Positions 59,686 to 64,000 of a stretch of 64,000 bases of DNA are shown here, one piece after another; positions within the stretch are counted from its first letter, which is position 1, and each line of letters starts with the position of its first letter. Source of the DNA: Actinomortierella ambigua. Its lineage: Eukaryota; Mortierellomycota; Mortierellomycetes; Mortierellales; Mortierellaceae. Made by a program: the position numbers and the translations under genes. The notes beneath the pieces were generated by a model. That model saw only the letters and a program-made list of their open reading frames with translations, had not been told where the DNA came from and ran no database searches. The stretch is from NCBI GenBank assembly GCA_016098155.1, contig JAAAJB010000008.1, forward strand, positions 1 through 64,000, in the 5' to 3' direction.

Positions 59686-62600
59686 TTAATTTCGCTCGCT
59701 TCTCGTAGTCCTGTCCGACGAGAATGAGCTTGTACGGTTCACCAGCTTGGCAAACGCGCTGCCGATCTTTGTCCGTGGTGACCGAGGACTGCTGGCTGTT
59801 TTGCTGCTGATGTTGCTCTCGCCGCCGTCCTCCGATCCACTGCTACTGTACAGCGATCCACTCGATGAACCGTTCCGGTGCAATGCGGCTGGGCCTGCAG
59901 TGGTGCCATTGCTGCTGATAGCACTGCCGGTGTCAATCGACAGTCCCTCAGACTCCAAGAATGCCTTCTTGGCCGACTCGCTCAGCGGGCTCGATGGCGG
60001 CGAAGAACCCTTGCCGCTCAGCGTCGAACCCCGACGAGTCCGCATCCTACCCAAGACGCCATCCTCACCCATCAAAATCGAAATAAAACTCTGGAACTGG
60101 CCAGAGTTGCTGCGTGCTCGTGTAGACGACGAAGACGCCTTGGATTCCTTGCTATTGCTGGTCTTGCGGCCAATCGTCACGTCATCAAAGGCAATGTCAT
60201 CAATGCCCGACCAGTACTTTTCCTGCGCCATGGCCATGGCACTGCGTGCAAGAGCTGTGCGCAGGACAGGGTCGTGTTTCTGGAAGAAGAGGCTCGTGCG
60301 GGGTGGGGGCAGCACAGGCACACTTGGAGACGGGCTACGCACAACCATGTCGCGCTGCAAGGCTCGGTTGGCAAACGCCTTGGCGTCCACTGGCGTGGCC
60401 GAAACCAAACCGCTGGTGCTATTGGCAAGGCTGGCCTGCGCAGCCTCACGCTCAGCAAGAGACATCGCCTCAGTCGCCGCCGCCACAAGAGCAGCCTGGG
60501 CAGCCTCGGCCTTTTCAATCTTGCGCACCTCCTCAAAGGCAAAGCGCATGTCGTTGAGTGCGTCAACAATGTGCTCACCAAGCTCCTTGGAGCCAAGGTG
60601 CTGCGAGGTGATGCAAAAGTAAAGCTCGGTCTCCTTCACCATGTAGGCGCATCCAAAGCCGTCAGGGACGACCTCACCCCAGCCATAGGCGATAAAGCAG
60701 TCGTCCGAGATCTGAGACGTGGACAGGCGCCAGCGGCAAGCACGCGCAAATACGGGATCCTGGAACATGGCAGGCACTTCCTCGTCCTGGCCACGGATCA
60801 GGCGCAAGCCAAGCATGTGGCGATCCACGGCCTGACCGTCGACAGCCCATGCAGTGTACTGTGCGTGGCGAGCGACGGCTTTGCGGCACAACTCCACTCG
60901 CTTACGCAAGTCCATATCGGGGTTGTCCATTGCCTCGCAAAAGGCCTTGCTCTCGTTAGAGCACGAGCGTGCAGTCTCTGTACGACCGTGGCGATACTTG
61001 CGTGTGGCAGCCGACTCGTAGGTGGCCACGAGATGACCGTGCTTGCGATAGTAGGCCAGTTGAAGGGCCATCTGGACATAGGCATCCGGCGACATCTTGA
61101 AACTTTTGATCAAGCCCTTGCCATAACCCTTAAAGATCGTAGGGACCATGTCGTGGAGATCCACCTCACGTTGGAACTCCCGCTGTGCATTCTCGATGGC
61201 CGTGTTAAGAGCCGCATTTGTGACAAACTTGAGAGGCTGGGGCTTGTCCAAGGCAGAGGCGCACTCATACAGATCTTCAGCATTCAGGTTGCGGAAGTCG
61301 GGCAAGGGTCTGGCTTCGGCTTCGTCAATCATGTAGCGGCAAAGGCGCGAAGTGGGGGTGGCGTCCATCTTGGAGTGTTCGCCGTTCATACCAGCACGAC
61401 CGTTCTCAAAGACAATGAGCTGGAAGCACTTGTCGAACCAACGATTCGTGCCATCACCGTGCCAGCAGGCACGTGAGAACTCCTCTGGGGTCTCTGGAGA
61501 AGACTTGTCTAGACAGAGCAAGAACATGGAGGACTCGAGCTTGGCCATGTGAGCCTTGTTGGTGGCGTGGACTTGAAAGAAAGTAGTGCGGTCCTGTGCA
61601 GCCTGGTCACGTTGGCCCGTCGACAGGATGCCAATGCTGGGCACAGCATTCAGGCTGTTGTCGTAAGCCATTTTCTTGATGCGCTCGAGCTGAATCATGA
61701 TCTCACGTGGAGTGAGGACAGAGGAAGGCTTGTTGGGGATATGCAGCGTCTCGAAGACAAAGAACTTGCCATTGCAAACAACGCAGATGTGATTATTGCC
61801 CACTGCGGGGTATCCAACCGCGCAGTCTCGAGGAGACTCTGCCAAGCGGGTATAGTTGAACAGGTACTGGTACATGTTCATGCAAAAGGGCGAGTTTCTG
61901 GCCATGTCGGGAGTGAGTGTCCGCCTATAGATCAGAAAGGGCATACGCGAGATCGATGTGGGTTAGCATTTGCGCCCTCTTTTGTTGTTTTGGCTCTCTA
62001 GTTAGATAGTGTTTGCTGATATCAGATAGTAGGGGTTGGTGGGTGAGGGGAGCATAAAATGAGTACAAGAGGGCAGAGGAGGAGGAGCATGAGGAAGGGA
62101 TGATGGCCATGGTAGTACAAAATCTCCGGTTATCCAAATTAGGCAACATCAGGAGGGCGCGGGCGTGTAATCAAGGATCCCTTTGGATACTGGACAGGGA
62201 GATGCCAGAGGGACAACAATCCGGAGGTTGGTGGAGAGAGGGGGGGAAAAGGACTCCCTCCATTCCATGCAGCCGTCCATCCACCCAGCTTGTTTTATTA
62301 TCTTCTCTCCGGCGCCCTATCGATGGAGGAATCCATTGGCTCTGTGCTCCCTCTATAAGAGGCCGATTACAAAGTACAACAACTCTTGTATCCCCCCCCC
62401 CTTTCCCAGTTGCTGCTCCTCTCAACTCCTTTTTTTTGTTTGCTGGCGATAGTTAAAAACTGTTAATGAAAGAGCACATGAAAAGAGTCGACACCCCATG
62501 TGCTGAACGAATCCCTTCGCACACATATACAATACAAAGGTCTCGCTCTGTGGAGTGGGGAACAGGGTCAGCAGTACATCTGTCAACGCATGTGGCTCTG

Positions 62601-63364
62601 AAACAGAAGCATAAAAGGTTTTACAGACATACGACTCCCCTCTTCTCTCAGCAAGCCCATCGAGCTGACCACAATCTTGATGTCGGTGGCACTGAGGACT
62701 GTAAACCATCAAATAGCCTCTGACATACAAAGTAGGCAAGTCTTCTCCGTCACTCTCCTTCGGAGAGAAGAGCACGACAAAGCAGAGCAGGGGATTGCCA
62801 CCGAAATTTCGGAGTCTGGAAAAGGGAGCGAAGGGGCATGTGGATGCGAGAGCGACAATGTGGGAGGAGGGTGAAGAATGGACAGGGTCTGCGGAGACCC
62901 ACTTACGTGTTGATCAACTCCCGGAATTCGAGGGCCAGACTGACAAGGAGAGCAGCACGGGCGGTCTGGGTGGGCATACGGGCATCGTCCTGGAAACCAA
63001 AGTAGTAGTTGACGTAGAAGGTGGAGGCATCGCGGTGCGTAAAGTAGGCCCAATCATCCCACCACTCGGCCAACCAGGATGTGCCTCTCTCCTCGCAGGC
63101 CTTGGCGTGGGTGCGAAGGCGCTGATCCAAGTCGCGGCCCTGACCTCCTTGCTCCAGGAACACCCGGGCAGCAGCCTGGGTCATGGCATACTCTTGATCA
63201 GTGGTCAGCGGGCGGACGGAATCCAGATAGCGCTCGATGGTCTGCTCGAGCGTAGGAATGGGAAGGTTGGGCAGTTCAGCCTGGCCCTTGTCCATAATGC
63301 TGACCTTCTCGTCTTGAGCGGGGACCGTAATCATGACGGGGATGTGCTGGTTGTTTGGAGGCAT
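59686..63364 (-). CDS. Carnitine O-acetyltransferase (YAT2-like)
   Basis: Two exons, 63364-62907 and 61924-59686, giving 898 residues. The enzyme moves acetyl groups between CoA and carnitine for transport between compartments. The N-terminus LPNLPIPTLEQTIERYLDSV starts the choline/carnitine acyltransferase domain. SPFCMNMYQYLFNYTRL follows the splice. The catalytic His is near 336 in MNGEHSKMDA. TYESAATRKYRHGRTETARS and STSQISDDCFIAYGWG are later family motifs. There is neither an N-terminal presequence nor a C-terminal SKL-type signal, so a cytosolic YAT2-like form is inferred. The C-terminal tail of about 200 residues after the catalytic domain is Ala-rich, then Ser-rich and disordered. 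The intron of 982 bp is long for this window. Confidence 0.95.
61925..62906 (-). other. Long intron of the carnitine acetyltransferase gene
   Basis: GTAAGT donor and CTATAG acceptor, 982 bp against typical 60-300 bp here. No further acyltransferase exon is missing, since the family alignment is continuous across the junction. An ATG 20 bp before the acceptor (61944) is in frame with exon 2. Confidence 0.75.
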
Positions 63365-63799
63365 ATGGAGTAAGCGGTGGATCTGGAGTGGAGGCTGATG
63401 GAACTGAAGGGAGATAGTATGTGTGGAGGGTTTGTATGGGTGTGAGTGGTGTTTTGTACAAAAGAAACAGTCGAGGAGACCAAAGAGCAAAATAAAGCAA
63501 AAACAAAAACAAGGTAAAGTAGAGTGGAGAGTTGGGTTGAAGAAGAGTGGAGAGTGGGGAGGGAGATTTGGTGAATGAGGAAGAGGAGCCGCAATGAGAA
63601 GAAGTGGAAGAAGAAGGTGAATGCACACTATTTATTGAACCTGCGGTCAGTCACAACAGCAAAGAGAACGTCAGAGTTGCCGCGTGAACGAACTCAATAT
63701 GGCAGTGCGGGGGAGGGGGAGGTGAGTGGGGGTGTGTGGTGAGGAGGAGTAGGAGTAGGAGGAGAAGGAATAGGAGAGGAATAGAAGAGAGGCAGCAGT

Positions 63800-63831
<32 letters not shown>

Positions 63832-64000
63832 AACGCTCTCGGCGGTACACTCCCCCCTCCTCCACCTCCACGCCTTCCAGCTGCTGCTCAAAGCGCGATA
63901 AAAGCCAGCAGGGGTACCGGCTCCCAGCCAATCATGATGCAGCTGGTGCCTTTTCTTCCCACATGACAGCAGAGTTGTCACAACGGTGCGGGGGAATCAA
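63365..64000. other. Promoter region of carnitine acetyltransferase, right window edge
   Basis: About 640 bp, pyrimidine-rich on the minus strand just before the ATG, with a CAG array at 63791-63831. No gene seen; the window ends here. Confidence 0.5.
63791..63831. repeat. (CAG)n microsatellite upstream of carnitine acetyltransferase
   Basis: About 12 CAG units, in the upstream region rather than in any supported coding frame. Confidence 0.9.

Noticed and set aside
62422..62775. 117-codon minus-strand frame inside the carnitine acetyltransferase intron considered as an extra exon
   Set aside because: The family sequence is continuous across the 62907/61924 junction and this frame has no acyltransferase resemblance.
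63694..63981. Minus-strand frame with a poly-Leu run resembling a signal peptide
   Set aside because: The Leu run is just the CAG/CTG microsatellite; no conserved sequence follows and no splice structure is seen.

Overview
This is a 64 kb piece of a fungal nuclear genome. The genes are split by many short GT-AG introns (about 50-300 bp, usually GTAAGT or GTATGT donors). Promoters are pyrimidine-rich and microsatellites are frequent. The gene set is fungal: an RRM-plus-Pumilio JSN1-type protein, a Pho80-like cyclin, a type I metacaspase with a low-complexity prodomain, and a YAT2-sized carnitine acetyltransferase. A CLASRP orthologue and a sphingomyelin-synthase-type enzyme, both unusual in yeasts, together with roughly 50% GC, point to an early-diverging lineage. 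Mortierellomycotina/Mucoromycota is my best guess, but this is inference. I rebuilt exons by hand from splice signals; in every multi-exon model the summed coding length is a multiple of three with no internal stop.

Layout, left to right. 1-3.1 kb: gene-poor. 3.1-4.4 kb (-): secreted lipase. 4.4-8.0 kb: gene-poor. 8.0-9.8 kb (-): Pho80-like cyclin, divergent from pyrroline-5-carboxylate reductase (10.5-12.0 kb, +). 12.4-14.6 kb (+): ADP-ribosylglycohydrolase. 15.3-19.2 kb (-): a tandem array of three small secreted ML/NPC2-like proteins with identical four-exon structure. 20.2-22.6 kb (+): ORC5, convergent with mitochondrial-type malate dehydrogenase (22.7-24.9 kb, -). 25.6-28.3 kb (-): metacaspase. 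28.3-31.9 kb: gene-poor, with possible decayed coding sequence. 31.9-35.4 kb (+): cullin-1. 36.1-36.5 kb (-): candidate small membrane protein. 37.4-39.3 kb (-): sphingomyelin-synthase-like enzyme. 39.4-43.4 kb: gene-poor. 43.4-47.3 kb (-): CLASRP, sharing a 217-bp divergent promoter with MSH3 (47.5-52.4 kb, +). 52.8-58.4 kb (-): JSN1-like RRM/PUF protein. 59.7-63.4 kb (-): carnitine acetyltransferase.

Most genes are conserved housekeeping functions: replication and mismatch repair (ORC5, MSH3), ubiquitin ligation and cell cycle (cullin-1, cyclin), RNA processing and stability (CLASRP, JSN1), and central, amino-acid and lipid metabolism (MDH, P5CR, carnitine acetyltransferase, sphingolipid enzyme). 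I see no operon-like pathway clustering. The accessory-looking element is the ML-like tandem array. In one of its three copies two cysteines, predicted to pair with each other in the other copies, are both replaced. No rRNA, convincing tRNA, CRISPR array or intact transposon was found.
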